From Acidithiobacillus sp. YTS05 (GTDB lineage Bacteria; Pseudomonadota; Gammaproteobacteria; Acidithiobacillales; Acidithiobacillaceae): a stretch of 64,000 nt of DNA. The stretch lies in contig NZ_CP094359.1 in assembly GCF_024396695.1 (NCBI RefSeq), positions 310,001 through 374,000 of the forward strand, written 5' to 3'. The notes under the pieces are model-generated. The model made no database searches. It was not told the DNA's origin and saw only the letters and a list, made by a program, of their open reading frames with translations. This document shows positions 36,441 through 45,279 of this stretch, piece by piece; the stretch's first letter is position 1, and the number at the start of each line of letters is the position of its first letter. Made by a program: the position numbers and the translations under genes.

Positions 36441-37922
36441 ATGGAAACGGAATTGCAGCTGGAAAGCAACTTTGCTGAACAATTGGCAGGGCTCTACAGC
36501 GAATGGCAGGCTGCGCCTGTCCCCAACCCCAAGCTCCTGCTCTTGAACGAGGGCCTGGCCGCACAATTGGGTCTGTCGGTGGCGGCATTGCGCAGTGATG
36601 GCGCGGCACTCTTCTCCGGACAACGCCTGGCTTCCGGCAGCCGCCCCGTTGCCCAGGCCTACGCCGGGCACCAATTTGGGGTTTTCAACCCGCAACTTGG
36701 CGATGGCCGCGCGTTGTTGCTCGGCGAAATCCGTGATCCCCAGGGGAAACTCTGGGACCTGCACCTGAAGGGCTCCGGGCGTACCCCCTTCTCCCGCGGG
36801 GGAGATGGCAAGGCCGCTCTTGGGCCGATGCTGCGCGAGTACGTCATCGGCGAAGCCCTGCATGCCTTGGGTATTCCGAGCACGCGCGCGCTGGGGGTCG
36901 TTGCCACCGGCGAAACGGTGCAGCGCGAACAGCCACTGCCGGGGGCGATCCTGGCGCGGGTGGCATCCAGCCATCTGCGCGTGGGCACCTTTCAGTTTGT
37001 TGCCGTGCGCGAGCAGGAGGACCTGCTGCGTCGCCTGGCGGATTATGCGATTGCGCGTCACTATCCTGAGCTCGCCGAGTTGTGCGGAGGTGAGCGCTAT
37101 CTCGCCTTTGTCGATGCGGTGATGCAGCGGCAGGCAAGACTCATCGCGCAATGGATGGGGGTGGGCTTTATCCATGGCGTCATGAATACCGACAACATGA
37201 GTATCGCCGGCGAGAGCATCGACTTTGGGCCTTGTGCATTCCTGGATGCCTATGATCCGGGGACGGTCTTCAGCTCCATCGATCAGAACGGCCGCTATGC
37301 CTATGGCGAGCAGCCACGCATTGGCCAGTGGAATCTGGTGCGGCTGGCAGAATGCTTGGTACCCCTGGTGGCTGATGATGTCGACCAGGCCATCGCCCGC
37401 CTCACAGAGACCCTGCAGCGTTTCCCGCAGCTCTACCAGCAGGCGTGGCGGGAAGTCTTTGCACGAAAACTCGGGATCCCTGACGTGCGCGCGGAAGACG
37501 GCGCGCTGATGGAAGACTTCCTGCTGCTGCTGGACCAGGAGCACGCCGATTTCACCCTCGCCTTCCGCAGTCTGGCGGCAGATTTGCAGGACATGGACCC
37601 AGCGCAGCGAGAGCGCCTAGGTATTCCCGCGATCCCCGAGAGCTGGGCCTCCTGGCGGGCACGCTGGCACGCGCGCCTGGGGGATGCGCGGCCCGCCGGC
37701 GCCGTAGCCGCTGCCATGGATGCGGTCAATCCGCTCTATATCCCGCGTAACCACCAAGTAGAAATCACCCTCGCCGCGGCCAGTCAGAGCAATGACTCGC
37801 GTCTCCTGGAAAAACTCCTGACCGTCCTTGCCGATCCCTACACCGCCCGCCTCGAGTACCTCCCCTATAGCGAGCCAATGCCCGGCAGCTTCGGGCCGTA
37901 TCGCACCTTTTGTGGAACCTGA
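36441..37922 (+). CDS. selO: SelO protein AMPylase (YdiU)
   Basis: A 493-residue pseudokinase-fold enzyme that transfers AMP from ATP to Ser, Thr or Tyr of target proteins, linked to redox homeostasis. YAGHQFGVFNPQLGDGRALLLGE, GSGRTPFSRGGDGKAALGPMLREY, MQRQARLIAQWMGVGFIHGVMNTDNMSI and DFGPCAFLDAYDP are family signatures, including the metal-binding Asn and Asp. The C-terminus ends in FCGT, the place where eukaryotic forms have selenocysteine. ATG 36441 starts METELQL with GGAGCAGGAA upstream; the 44 codons before it in the same frame are not conserved-looking. Full length. Confidence 0.95.
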   Translation: METELQLESNFAEQLAGLYSEWQAAPVPNPKLLLLNEGLAAQLGLSVAALRSDGAALFSGQRLASGSRPVAQAYAGHQFGVFNPQLGDGRALLLGEIRDPQGKLWDLHLKGSGRTPFSRGGDGKAALGPMLREYVIGEALHALGIPSTRALGVVATGETVQREQPLPGAILARVASSHLRVGTFQFVAVREQEDLLRRLADYAIARHYPELAELCGGERYLAFVDAVMQRQARLIAQWMGVGFIHGVMNTDNMSIAGESIDFGPCAFLDAYDPGTVFSSIDQNGRYAYGEQPRIGQWNLVRLAECLVPLVADDVDQAIARLTETLQRFPQLYQQAWREVFARKLGIPDVRAEDGALMEDFLLLLDQEHADFTLAFRSLAADLQDMDPAQRERLGIPAIPESWASWRARWHARLGDARPAGAVAAAMDAVNPLYIPRNHQVEITLAAASQSNDSRLLEKLLTVLADPYTARLEYLPYSEPMPGSFGPYRTFCGT

Positions 37923-38050
37923 CTATCCCCCTCGGTTTGCGGTACCCAACTTCTTGCAGTGCTGGCAAAACAATTGCCATCGTGAACCGTCCCGCGGCCG
38001 CCTTGCCAGCCCCCCATCCCCCTCGTATCATGGCGTTTTAGAAGGAAGTC

Positions 38051-39403
38051 TTGGAAGCGAACTTGCGGCATCTCTACATCAAAACCTTTGGCTGCCAGAT
38101 GAACGAGTATGACTCGGAGCGCATGGCCGAGCTGCTGGCGCGTAGTCACGGCATGGAGCTCGTCGAGACTCCGGAGGAAGCCGATCTGCTCATTCTCAAT
38201 ACCTGCTCTATCCGCGAAAAGGCGGAGGACAAGGTCTACACTCAACTTGGCTTCTGGCGTCCGCTGAAAGAACGAGATCCCCAGCCGCTGATCGCCGTCG
38301 GTGGCTGCGTCGCCAGTCAGGAAGGTGAGCGCCTGCGCCGCCGTGCGCCCTTTGTCGATATCGTCTTTGGGCCGCAGACCCTGCATCGCCTGCCGGATCT
38401 GCTCGACGCACGACTGGCGGAGCGGCAGCCTCAGCTCGATCTGAGCTTTCCCGAGCTGGAAAAATTCGACCGCCTGCCGGAGCGACCGGGGCGGCAGGGG
38501 GCGACCGCCTTTGTGACAGTCCAGGAAGGCTGCGACAAATTTTGCACATTCTGTGTGGTCCCACATACCCGCGGGCGCGAATACAGCCGGCCGCTGCCGG
38601 AGATCGTGCGTGAGGTGCGGCAGTTGCTCGATCAGGGAGTTGCCGAAATCACCCTGCTCGGGCAAAACGTCAATGCCTATCGTGCACCTTCTGGATTGAT
38701 CGGTGATGCCGATTTTGCCGATCTCCTGCGTCGTCTGGCGCTCTTGCCGGGGCTACAGCGCCTGCGCTATACCACCTCACACCCCAACAACCTGGGCGAG
38801 CGCCTCATTGCCGCGCACCGGGATCTACCGGTTCTGGCGCCGCATCTGCATCTGCCGGTACAGAGCGGTTCCGATCGTATCCTGCGGCGCATGCACCGCA
38901 AGCATAGTATCGCGGAGTATCTCGAGAAGGTGGCGGCCCTGCGCGAGGCGCGCCCGGAGATCCGTTTTTCCTCAGATTTCATCGTTGGCTTCCCGGGAGA
39001 GACCGATGCCGACTTTCAGGCGACGATGGATCTCATCGACCAGGTGCGCTTCGACCAGTCCTTTTCCTTCAAATACAGCCCCCGTCCCAATACCCCGGCC
39101 CTGAAGCTGAAAGACAGCGTTCCTGAGCCGGTCAAGGAGGAGCGCCTCGCCATCCTGCAAACGCGCATCAATCAGCTGGCACAGGACTACAGCCGCGCCC
39201 TGGTGGGCAGCACCCAGAATGTCCTGGTGACCGGCCCGTCGCGGCGTGACCCCAACGAGTGGACCGGCAAGACCGGTTGCAACCGCTCGGTCAATTTTGC
39301 CGGGCCCAAGGGGCTGGCGGGGCAGATGCTGGCGGTGGAGATCACCGAAGCCCTGCCCAACAGTCTGCGTGGGCGTTTGACGGCTATGCGTGCGGCCTCC
39401 TGA
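38051..39403 (+). CDS. miaB: tRNA-2-methylthio-N6-dimethylallyladenosine synthase
   Basis: A 450-residue radical-SAM methylthiotransferase that modifies A37 of tRNAs reading UNN codons. The N-terminal UPF0004 domain starts with IKTFGCQMNEYDSERM and includes NTCSIREKAEDK and GGCVASQEG, giving three Cys for one cluster. CDKFCTFCVVPHTRGRE holds the CxxxCxxC radical-SAM cluster near residue 165. A TRAM domain ends the protein. The start is TTG 38051 after AAGGAAG; no ATG of equal quality is nearby. It heads the common set miaB-phoH-ybeY-corC-lnt. Confidence 0.96.
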   Translation: MEANLRHLYIKTFGCQMNEYDSERMAELLARSHGMELVETPEEADLLILNTCSIREKAEDKVYTQLGFWRPLKERDPQPLIAVGGCVASQEGERLRRRAPFVDIVFGPQTLHRLPDLLDARLAERQPQLDLSFPELEKFDRLPERPGRQGATAFVTVQEGCDKFCTFCVVPHTRGREYSRPLPEIVREVRQLLDQGVAEITLLGQNVNAYRAPSGLIGDADFADLLRRLALLPGLQRLRYTTSHPNNLGERLIAAHRDLPVLAPHLHLPVQSGSDRILRRMHRKHSIAEYLEKVAALREARPEIRFSSDFIVGFPGETDADFQATMDLIDQVRFDQSFSFKYSPRPNTPALKLKDSVPEPVKEERLAILQTRINQLAQDYSRALVGSTQNVLVTGPSRRDPNEWTGKTGCNRSVNFAGPKGLAGQMLAVEITEALPNSLRGRLTAMRAAS

Positions 39404-39413
39404 GACGCCAGCG

Positions 39414-40388
39414 ATGGAGCCTGCCGCGCCCGCGGAACATCGGGAGTTCATCGCCGAGGGGGCCAGTGCCGCACAGCTGGCAGAACTCGCCGGGGAACTC
39501 GATGCCCATCTCAAGCAGGTAGAGCGGCGACTGGGCGTGGTCATTTCCCAGCGCGGCGAGCGTTACCACCTCAGTGGCGAGCCTGCCGCCGTGCAGGCCG
39601 CCGCCGATGTGTTACGGCAACTCTATGGGCAGGTGCGGGCGGGACGCTCCCTGAGCCAGCAGTGGGTGCATCATTGCCTCCAGGCCCATGTCCTGGAGGC
39701 CGAGAACGACAGCGACAGCGCACAGATCGCCGGGATTCTCACCCGTAAGGGCTGGATCAACGGCCGCGGGCCGCGGCAGCGCCGTTACCTGCAAGCCATC
39801 CGTCAGCATGATCTGACCTTTGGCGTGGGGCCGGCAGGTACCGGCAAGACCTATCTGGCGGTGGCGGCCGCCGTCGAGCAGCTCGACAAACAGCAGGTGC
39901 AGCGTCTGGTCTTGGTGCGCCCGGCGGTGGAAGCGGGGGAGCGCCTTGGCTTTCTGCCCGGCGGTCTCGCGGAAAAGGTCGATCCCTATCTGCGCCCACT
40001 CTATGACGCCCTCTACGAGATGCTCGGTTTTGAGAAGGTTGCCAAGCTGATGGAACGGCAGATCATCGAGGTGGCACCCCTGGCCTACATGCGTGGTCGT
40101 ACCCTCAACGAATCCTTCATCATCCTCGACGAGGCGCAGAACACAACGCCAGAACAAATGAAGATGTTTTTGACCAGGATGGGCTTCGGTGCCAAGGTGG
40201 TCATCACCGGCGATGTCACCCAGGTAGATCTGCCACGCGGGCAGCCTTCCGGACTGGTGCAGGCCATCGACATCCTCAACGGCGTCGAAGGGGTGTCGAT
40301 GAGTTTTTTCCATAGTGCCGATGTCGTGCGTCATCCTTTGGTGGCGCGAATCGTCCAAGCCTATGATCGCGGGAATGCCCCAGCATGA
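39414..40388 (+). CDS. ybeZ: PhoH-like ATPase (YbeZ)
   Basis: A 324-residue cytoplasmic ATPase. An N-terminal region of about 100 residues precedes a PhoH domain with Walker A GPAGTGKTYLAVA near residue 140 and Walker B SFIILDEAQNTTPEQ near 237. Sensor-like ITGDVTQVDLP follows. YbeZ works with the endonuclease YbeY in rRNA maturation. The frame is also open from a GTG at 39390 inside miaB, but ATG 39414, 10 bases past the miaB stop, is a better start. The next gene, ybeY, overlaps its stop by four bases. Confidence 0.93.
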   Translation: MEPAAPAEHREFIAEGASAAQLAELAGELDAHLKQVERRLGVVISQRGERYHLSGEPAAVQAAADVLRQLYGQVRAGRSLSQQWVHHCLQAHVLEAENDSDSAQIAGILTRKGWINGRGPRQRRYLQAIRQHDLTFGVGPAGTGKTYLAVAAAVEQLDKQQVQRLVLVRPAVEAGERLGFLPGGLAEKVDPYLRPLYDALYEMLGFEKVAKLMERQIIEVAPLAYMRGRTLNESFIILDEAQNTTPEQMKMFLTRMGFGAKVVITGDVTQVDLPRGQPSGLVQAIDILNGVEGVSMSFFHSADVVRHPLVARIVQAYDRGNAPA

Positions 40389-40885
40389 GTGCTCCACGTT
40401 TCGTCTTGCGGATGCAGTTGAGTCCGGAATTGCGCGCAGCGGAACGGGCAGGGATTCCCTCCCGGCGCCTGTTGCGTGCTGCCCTGGCCCTGGCCCTGAC
40501 GGACTCTGACGCCGACGGCCAGCGTCTGGAGGTCTCCCTGCAATTCCTGAGCAGTGCTGAGATCGCCGCGCTCAACGAGCAGTTCCGACAGCGGCCGCAG
40601 CCCACCAATTGCCTTTCCTTCCCGGCACCGACGCAAATCTGGCCTGGTCGCAGCCGTCCTTTGGGCGACATTCTCCTCTGTCCCGCGGTCATCAGCCGCG
40701 AGGCCGAGGAACAGGGTAAGCCTTTGCGTGACCATTATCGCCATCTCCTCATCCACAGTGCCCTGCATCTTCTCGGCTATGATCATCAGGAAGAGCAGGA
40801 AGCCAGCCGCATGGAGGCGCTGGAGACCCGTTTACTGGCCCAACTGGGTGTGGCCGACCCGTATCGTATGCAAGCAAATGAGTGA
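40385..40885 (+). CDS. ybeY: Endoribonuclease YbeY (rRNA maturation factor)
   Basis: A 166-residue zinc-dependent endoribonuclease that acts on 16S rRNA 3' ends and in late 70S quality control. The metal motif is HSALHLLGYDH near residue 120, with His in the three ligand positions, preceded by the PTNCLSFPA motif near 76. ATG overlaps the ybeZ stop by four bases and the CorC gene overlaps its own stop by eight bases. Length is standard. Confidence 0.95.
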   Translation: MSAPRFVLRMQLSPELRAAERAGIPSRRLLRAALALALTDSDADGQRLEVSLQFLSSAEIAALNEQFRQRPQPTNCLSFPAPTQIWPGRSRPLGDILLCPAVISREAEEQGKPLRDHYRHLLIHSALHLLGYDHQEEQEASRMEALETRLLAQLGVADPYRMQANE

Positions 40886-41756
40886 AGACCGAAGTAGCGA
40901 GCGCTCCCGCGGCTGGTGGGAGCGTTTCACCCAGTCCCTGCGGGGTAATGTCGAGGATCAGGAGGGTCTGCTCGAGCTGATCCGCGAGGCCAGTGAGCGA
41001 GAGATCATCGATGCCGAATCGGCACGCATGATCGACGGCATCTTTCGCATCGGCGAGATGACCGTCCGCGATGTCATGATCCCGCGTGCACAAATGGAAG
41101 TCATCGAAATCGACCGTCCCGTATCCGAGGTCATCCGCCGCGTGGTGGAGTTGGGCCACTCTCGCTATCCGGTGGTCGGTGATGATCGTGATGATGTGCG
41201 CGGCATTCTTCTCGCCAAGGATCTGCTGCGCGCCTGCCAGCAAGGTTCCACACCAACGATCGAAGAGCTTTTGCGGCCGGCCACCTACATCCCCGACAGC
41301 AAGCATCTCGACCACCTGCTCTACGAATTCCGCACCGGTCGTCATCACATGGCTCTGGCGGTGGACGAATATGGTGGTGTTGCCGGTTTGATCACCATCG
41401 AGGATGTGCTGGAGATCATTGTCGGCGAGATCGAAGATGAGTATGACATCGACGAAGACGTCATGATCGTCCCCCGCGAAGATGGCGATTATCTGGTCAA
41501 CGCCCTGATTCCTCTGGAGGATTTCAATGCCGCCTTTGCGGTACGGCTGGAGGATGACGATGCCGATACCCTGGGTGGCTGGGTCAGTCGGGAGCTGGGA
41601 CACGTTCCTCGGGTGGGAGAAAAATTGCGCGTACAGGGCCTGCAGCTGGAAGTCCTGCGCGCTGATCGCCGGCGTGTGCAGAGTTTCCGTCTGACCGCGC
41701 CCAGTTCTGCCGCGGGGGTAACGACGGTGGAACGCGATAGCGACGCGGAACTCTAA
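40878..41756 (+). CDS. corC: CorC/HlyC-family protein with CBS pair (Mg/Co efflux-related)
   Basis: A 292-residue cytoplasmic protein. Residues 70-190 contain two CBS domains ([21 protein letters not shown] and [28 protein letters not shown]-like text), and residues 200-285 a CorC/HlyC C-terminal domain ([19 protein letters not shown]). There are no membrane segments, as in CorC/YbeX of E. coli, also next to lnt. It contributes to magnesium/cobalt handling or ribosome-linked functions. ATG 40878 is preferred to the upstream open part of the frame, which lies in ybeY. Confidence 0.92.
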   Translation: [292 protein letters not shown]

Positions 41757-41761
41757 GCGGC

Positions 41762-43258
41762 ATGACTTTTTCACCGATCCGGACCTGGCCCACTCTCGCG
41801 GCACTTGCCCTGGGTGCAGTTTGGCCCTTGGCCTTTGCACCCTTTCACCAGGCTTGGCTCGCCTTCGTTCTTTTGGGCCTCCTTTTTTTGCTGGTGCAGC
41901 GGAGCAGCTCGCCGCGCCGTGCTGCGGGGCTGGGCTTTCTCTTTGGTTTTGCGGCCTTCAGTTCCGGGGTGTACTGGCTATCTATTACTCTGCACAACTT
42001 TGCCCATATGGATTGGCCTCTGGCAGGGGCGGCGGTGGCGCTGCTGGCTGCCTATTGTGCCCTCTATCCAGCCTTGGCGATGGGCGTGGCCAGACGTTTT
42101 TCGCCGACGGCACGCTGGTGGCTTTTGCCCCTCTTCTGGGTCTTTGCCGAGTTCCTCCGAGCGCGGGTGGCGACCGGCTTTCCCTGGCTGGCGGTCGGTT
42201 ATACCCAGGCCGGAGATTTTCTTTCTGGATATGCCCCCTGGCTTGGCCAATATGGGGTGGGACTGGCGACGGCGGGGGTGGCGAGTATTGGCGCCTGGGT
42301 CATCAGCCAGCGGCGGAATGCTGCGGTCTGGTCCATGGGCGCTTCGGCCATTCTGCTGATCTTTGCCGTGGCCCTTTTTGCCGCCACCGTCCGTTTTACC
42401 GATCCCACCGGCGCGCCGCTGCAGGTGCGGCTCTTGCAAGGCAACATTCCCATCAGCGAAAAATGGAATGCCAGCCGCATCAACGACATCCTCGAGCGCT
42501 ATGTGCGCCTGATCGTGGCGAGTCCGCCGGGAACACAGCTCGTTGTTCTGCCAGAGACCGCCTTTCCCATCTTTCAAACGGAGATCCCGCTGCTCATCCA
42601 GCAACTACAGGCCTGGTCTGCCAAATACCACGCCGTATTGATGATCGGCATTCCCGAAGATGCCCAGGGGCGTTACTACAATGCCATCATGGAAATCGAC
42701 GGAAATGCGCCGGTTCGCTGGTACCGCAAGGAACATCTGGTTCCTTTTGGCGAGTATATCCCCTTTCCCAGGATTCTCGGCCCGTTGGTGCATCATTTTC
42801 TACCGGGTCTTGGTAGCTTTACCCCGGGAGACGGATCTTCGGTACTGCCGGTGGACGGGCAAAAGGCAGGAATGACCATCTGCTATGAAGAGTCCTTCTC
42901 CCGTGATGTGCGCAAAGGAGTGGTTCAAGGGGCAACCTTCCTCGTCAACAGCAGTGACTACGCCTGGTATGGCCACAGCACGGCCTCGGCACAGACCCTG
43001 CAGATGGCGGTAATGCAGGCGATGCAAGAGCAGAAGCCCGACATCCGCGCCACCAACACCGGTATTACTTCGGTGATCCTGCCCACCGGACAGGTCTTGG
43101 CGCAACTGCCGCAGTTCAGTTATGCCGCCCTCAATGCGCGCATTCAGCCGATGGCTGGCGAGACGCCTTTTGCGCGCTATGGCAACTGGCCCTACCTCGG
43201 CCTTTCGTTACTCCTATTACTTTGGGCCTTGCGGCCCCGCCGGAAGGCGCAGTCCTAA
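41762..43258 (+). CDS. lnt: Apolipoprotein N-acyltransferase
   Basis: A 498-residue inner-membrane enzyme that N-acylates the Cys of apolipoproteins, the last step in lipoprotein maturation. About seven hydrophobic segments occupy residues 1-210, followed by a nitrilase-type periplasmic domain with the Glu-Lys-Cys triad: LPETAFPIFQ (Glu near 263), WYRKEHLVPFGEY (Lys near 323) and MTICYEESF (Cys near 376). A last membrane segment (YLGLSLLLLLWAL) ends the chain. It lies five bases after corC. Confidence 0.95.
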   Translation: MTFSPIRTWPTLAALALGAVWPLAFAPFHQAWLAFVLLGLLFLLVQRSSSPRRAAGLGFLFGFAAFSSGVYWLSITLHNFAHMDWPLAGAAVALLAAYCALYPALAMGVARRFSPTARWWLLPLFWVFAEFLRARVATGFPWLAVGYTQAGDFLSGYAPWLGQYGVGLATAGVASIGAWVISQRRNAAVWSMGASAILLIFAVALFAATVRFTDPTGAPLQVRLLQGNIPISEKWNASRINDILERYVRLIVASPPGTQLVVLPETAFPIFQTEIPLLIQQLQAWSAKYHAVLMIGIPEDAQGRYYNAIMEIDGNAPVRWYRKEHLVPFGEYIPFPRILGPLVHHFLPGLGSFTPGDGSSVLPVDGQKAGMTICYEESFSRDVRKGVVQGATFLVNSSDYAWYGHSTASAQTLQMAVMQAMQEQKPDIRATNTGITSVILPTGQVLAQLPQFSYAALNARIQPMAGETPFARYGNWPYLGLSLLLLLWALRPRRKAQS

Positions 43259-43263
43259 CCGTG

Positions 43264-44226
43264 TCAACCGTGCCAATGAATGTCGGGCGCGATGATGCAC
43301 AAGGCCCCCAGCACGATCAGGAGCGTCGCAACGATCTCCGCCCGGCCGAGGCGTTCTTTCAGGATGCGGTGGCCAAAGAGAAAGACGAGCAGGGTGTCCA
43401 CCTGCCCCAGGCCGCGCACCAGGGCGACCTGCGTCAATGCAAAACCGCTGAACCACGCCCAGGAACCCAGTGCCGAGAGCACGCCAACCGGCCAGGCAAC
43501 ACGCCATTGGTGCAGGCTGGCGCGCAGGTCTGCACGCTTGTGCAATAAGAGCCAGGACCCCTGCAAGAGGGTTTGCAGGGTATTGGTGACCAGCAGCATC
43601 CACAAGCCCAGAGCTAAGACAGGAAGATGGGGATCACCGTGCTGGCTGGCAGCGCGCAGGGCTATGGCGGTCAGCGCAAAGGAAAACGCCGCTGCTAATC
43701 CATAGCGGGCGGCGGGCTCGCGTAGGCCGCGCCAAAAGTCGCGCTCTACAAATGCGAAGCCCTGCCCAGACAGCAACAGGACGCCGAGCAATGCCAGAAA
43801 GATGCCAAGGATGGCCATGGCCTGGATCTCGGAACCCAGAAACAGTACCGTCAAGATCACCAGTTGTGCCGCCTCGGTTTTGGCGTAGGCGGTCCCTGTG
43901 ACCAAGCCGCGACTGTGGAAGGAGCGCACGAGAAAGAGTGTGCCAAGGATCTGCGCGACGCCACCTGCCAGGCAGAAGAACAAAAAGAGCGGCTGCGTCC
44001 CGATAAATGGGTCGTCACCAAAACGCCAGAGCAGAAAGAGCAGTGCCAAAAGTTCCAAGGGCAGAGCATACAGATAACGCACAAAGCTTGCGGCCTCGGC
44101 GCTCAGTGTGCCTTTCAGTCGCGTTTGCAGGCCGGTGCGCCAGGTCTGCATGATCGCGGCAAAGAGGGTGATGGGAATCCACAGGGGGATTTCCAGATGG
44201 GCTACACGTAATGGAAAAATCAGCAT
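43264..44226 (-). CDS. DMT-superfamily (EamA-like) transporter
   Basis: A 320-residue polytopic inner-membrane protein with about ten hydrophobic segments, arranged as two repeats of five. Both repeats show EamA-type features: LVTGTAYAKTEAAQLVILTVLFLGSEI and ALVRGLGQVDTLLVFLFGHRILKERLG, with a Glu or Arg at the end of helix 4/9. These carriers export small metabolites or take up drugs and sugars; the substrate is unknown. It ends six bases from lnt, converging on it, and is divergent from a 2OG-Fe(II) oxygenase. Confidence 0.87.
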   Translation of the reverse strand: MLIFPLRVAHLEIPLWIPITLFAAIMQTWRTGLQTRLKGTLSAEAASFVRYLYALPLELLALLFLLWRFGDDPFIGTQPLFLFFCLAGGVAQILGTLFLVRSFHSRGLVTGTAYAKTEAAQLVILTVLFLGSEIQAMAILGIFLALLGVLLLSGQGFAFVERDFWRGLREPAARYGLAAAFSFALTAIALRAASQHGDPHLPVLALGLWMLLVTNTLQTLLQGSWLLLHKRADLRASLHQWRVAWPVGVLSALGSWAWFSGFALTQVALVRGLGQVDTLLVFLFGHRILKERLGRAEIVATLLIVLGALCIIAPDIHWHG

Positions 44227-44320
44227 CGACGAAGAGTAGAGAGTTTGCCCAGCGCGGTAAATGGAATGGATACCTAGCCTGTATTATACTGTCGACAGAT
44301 AGCAAGCATAGGACAAGACG

Positions 44321-45070
44321 ATGAAGGTTCTATGGGACGAGACAGTGCAGGGGTGTTCGGCAAACGCGCAACGATTTCAGGGTACTGCGCCCTACCCCTG
44401 GCTTCGGATCAGGGACTTCATCCGCCCCGAAGTCTTTCCTCAACTTTGCGCTCAATTGCCATCGCCGGAACTGTTTGAAAACCATATTGGTAAAACCCGC
44501 GCCCATGGACAGAAAAATCATGATCGTCTGGCCTTGCAGTACCGACCATCTCTGGATGCGCAATTGTCGCCCCTGTGGCGGCAGTTCATTACCGAATTGC
44601 ACTCCCCGGCCTACCTGAATTTTTGGCGTACCATGCTCGGCCTGCGCCCGCGCAGTCCGGTGATCCTGACCATGCATTGGCATTACGCCCCGGCTGGCGC
44701 GTCGGTATCCCCGCATACCGACGCGCGACGCAAGATCGGCTCGCACATTTTCTATTGCAATACCGAAGACGATTGGGACGAGTCCTGGGGCGGCCAAACT
44801 TTGGTCTTGGCGGACGATGCTGGCCGATGGCCGCGGCACTCGGCTCCCGATTTTTCCGACTTGCGCGAGGTGGCCGCCTCGCGGGTTTTAGGCAACCAGA
44901 GTTTTCTCTTCGCCCAGACCGATCACTCCTGGCATGCGGTGAAAGCTGTGAGCTGTCCCCCGGGCGCCTACCGCAAGGTCTTTATCGTTGTCGCCAACCG
45001 CCTGAGTGGCCAAGTTCTCTGGCGCCGCATTCGTGGCAAGGACGCAGACGGTTACCGTCTGGCGGGGTAG
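44321..45070 (+). CDS. 2-Oxoglutarate/Fe(II)-dependent oxygenase
   Basis: A 249-residue cytoplasmic protein with the non-haem iron triad His-x-Asp...His: SPHTDARRKIGSHIFYCN near residue 130 and DHSWHAVKAV near 205, with a following Arg (GAYRKVF) as 2-oxoglutarate ligand. GGQTLVLAD lies between, as in prolyl-hydroxylase-type jelly rolls. The N-terminal PYPWLRIRDFIRPEVFPQL is typical of small 2OG oxygenases. The reaction is a hydroxylation, substrate unknown. ATG 44321 follows GGAC; a palindrome CTGTCGACAG at 44290-44299 lies in the short divergent promoter region. Confidence 0.82.
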   Translation: MKVLWDETVQGCSANAQRFQGTAPYPWLRIRDFIRPEVFPQLCAQLPSPELFENHIGKTRAHGQKNHDRLALQYRPSLDAQLSPLWRQFITELHSPAYLNFWRTMLGLRPRSPVILTMHWHYAPAGASVSPHTDARRKIGSHIFYCNTEDDWDESWGGQTLVLADDAGRWPRHSAPDFSDLREVAASRVLGNQSFLFAQTDHSWHAVKAVSCPPGAYRKVFIVVANRLSGQVLWRRIRGKDADGYRLAG

Positions 45071-45167
45071 TATGGTCCAGTACCACAGATCCTGTGTCGT
45101 TCAAAACGATTTTCCACTTGGGCGAAACTTTTTGGAATTGTGCAATAAAATCTGATCGATGCCGTGT

Positions 45168-45229
45168 TTGTCAGCTATTTGTCATAAAAATAACATAAAA
45201 CTGTCATCTAGCTTTCATCATAGTGTAAC
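45168..45229 (+). promoter_or_regulatory. Array of Pho-box heptamers (PhoB operator)
   Basis: Heptamers like CTGTCAT occur every 11 bases: 45168 TTGTCAG, 45179 TTGTCAT, 45190 ATAACAT (weak), 45201 CTGTCAT (perfect), 45212 CTTTCAT, 45223 GTGTAAC (weak). Pairs 45168/45179 and 45201/45212 are each full Pho boxes. A GATACG -10-like element follows at 45238, 42 bases before the TonB receptor start, so this is a likely PhoB-activated promoter. Confidence 0.75.
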
Positions 45230-45279
45230 ATTCTGGTGATACGATTTCGCGGTCATAAAACTTACCGCTGAGGATCGCT

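Noticed and set aside
36021..37544. 507-codon minus-strand open frame opposite selO
   Set aside because: It lies inside selO and the start of the DUF445 gene on the opposite strand; the product has no domain and its composition reflects selO codons. A shadow frame.
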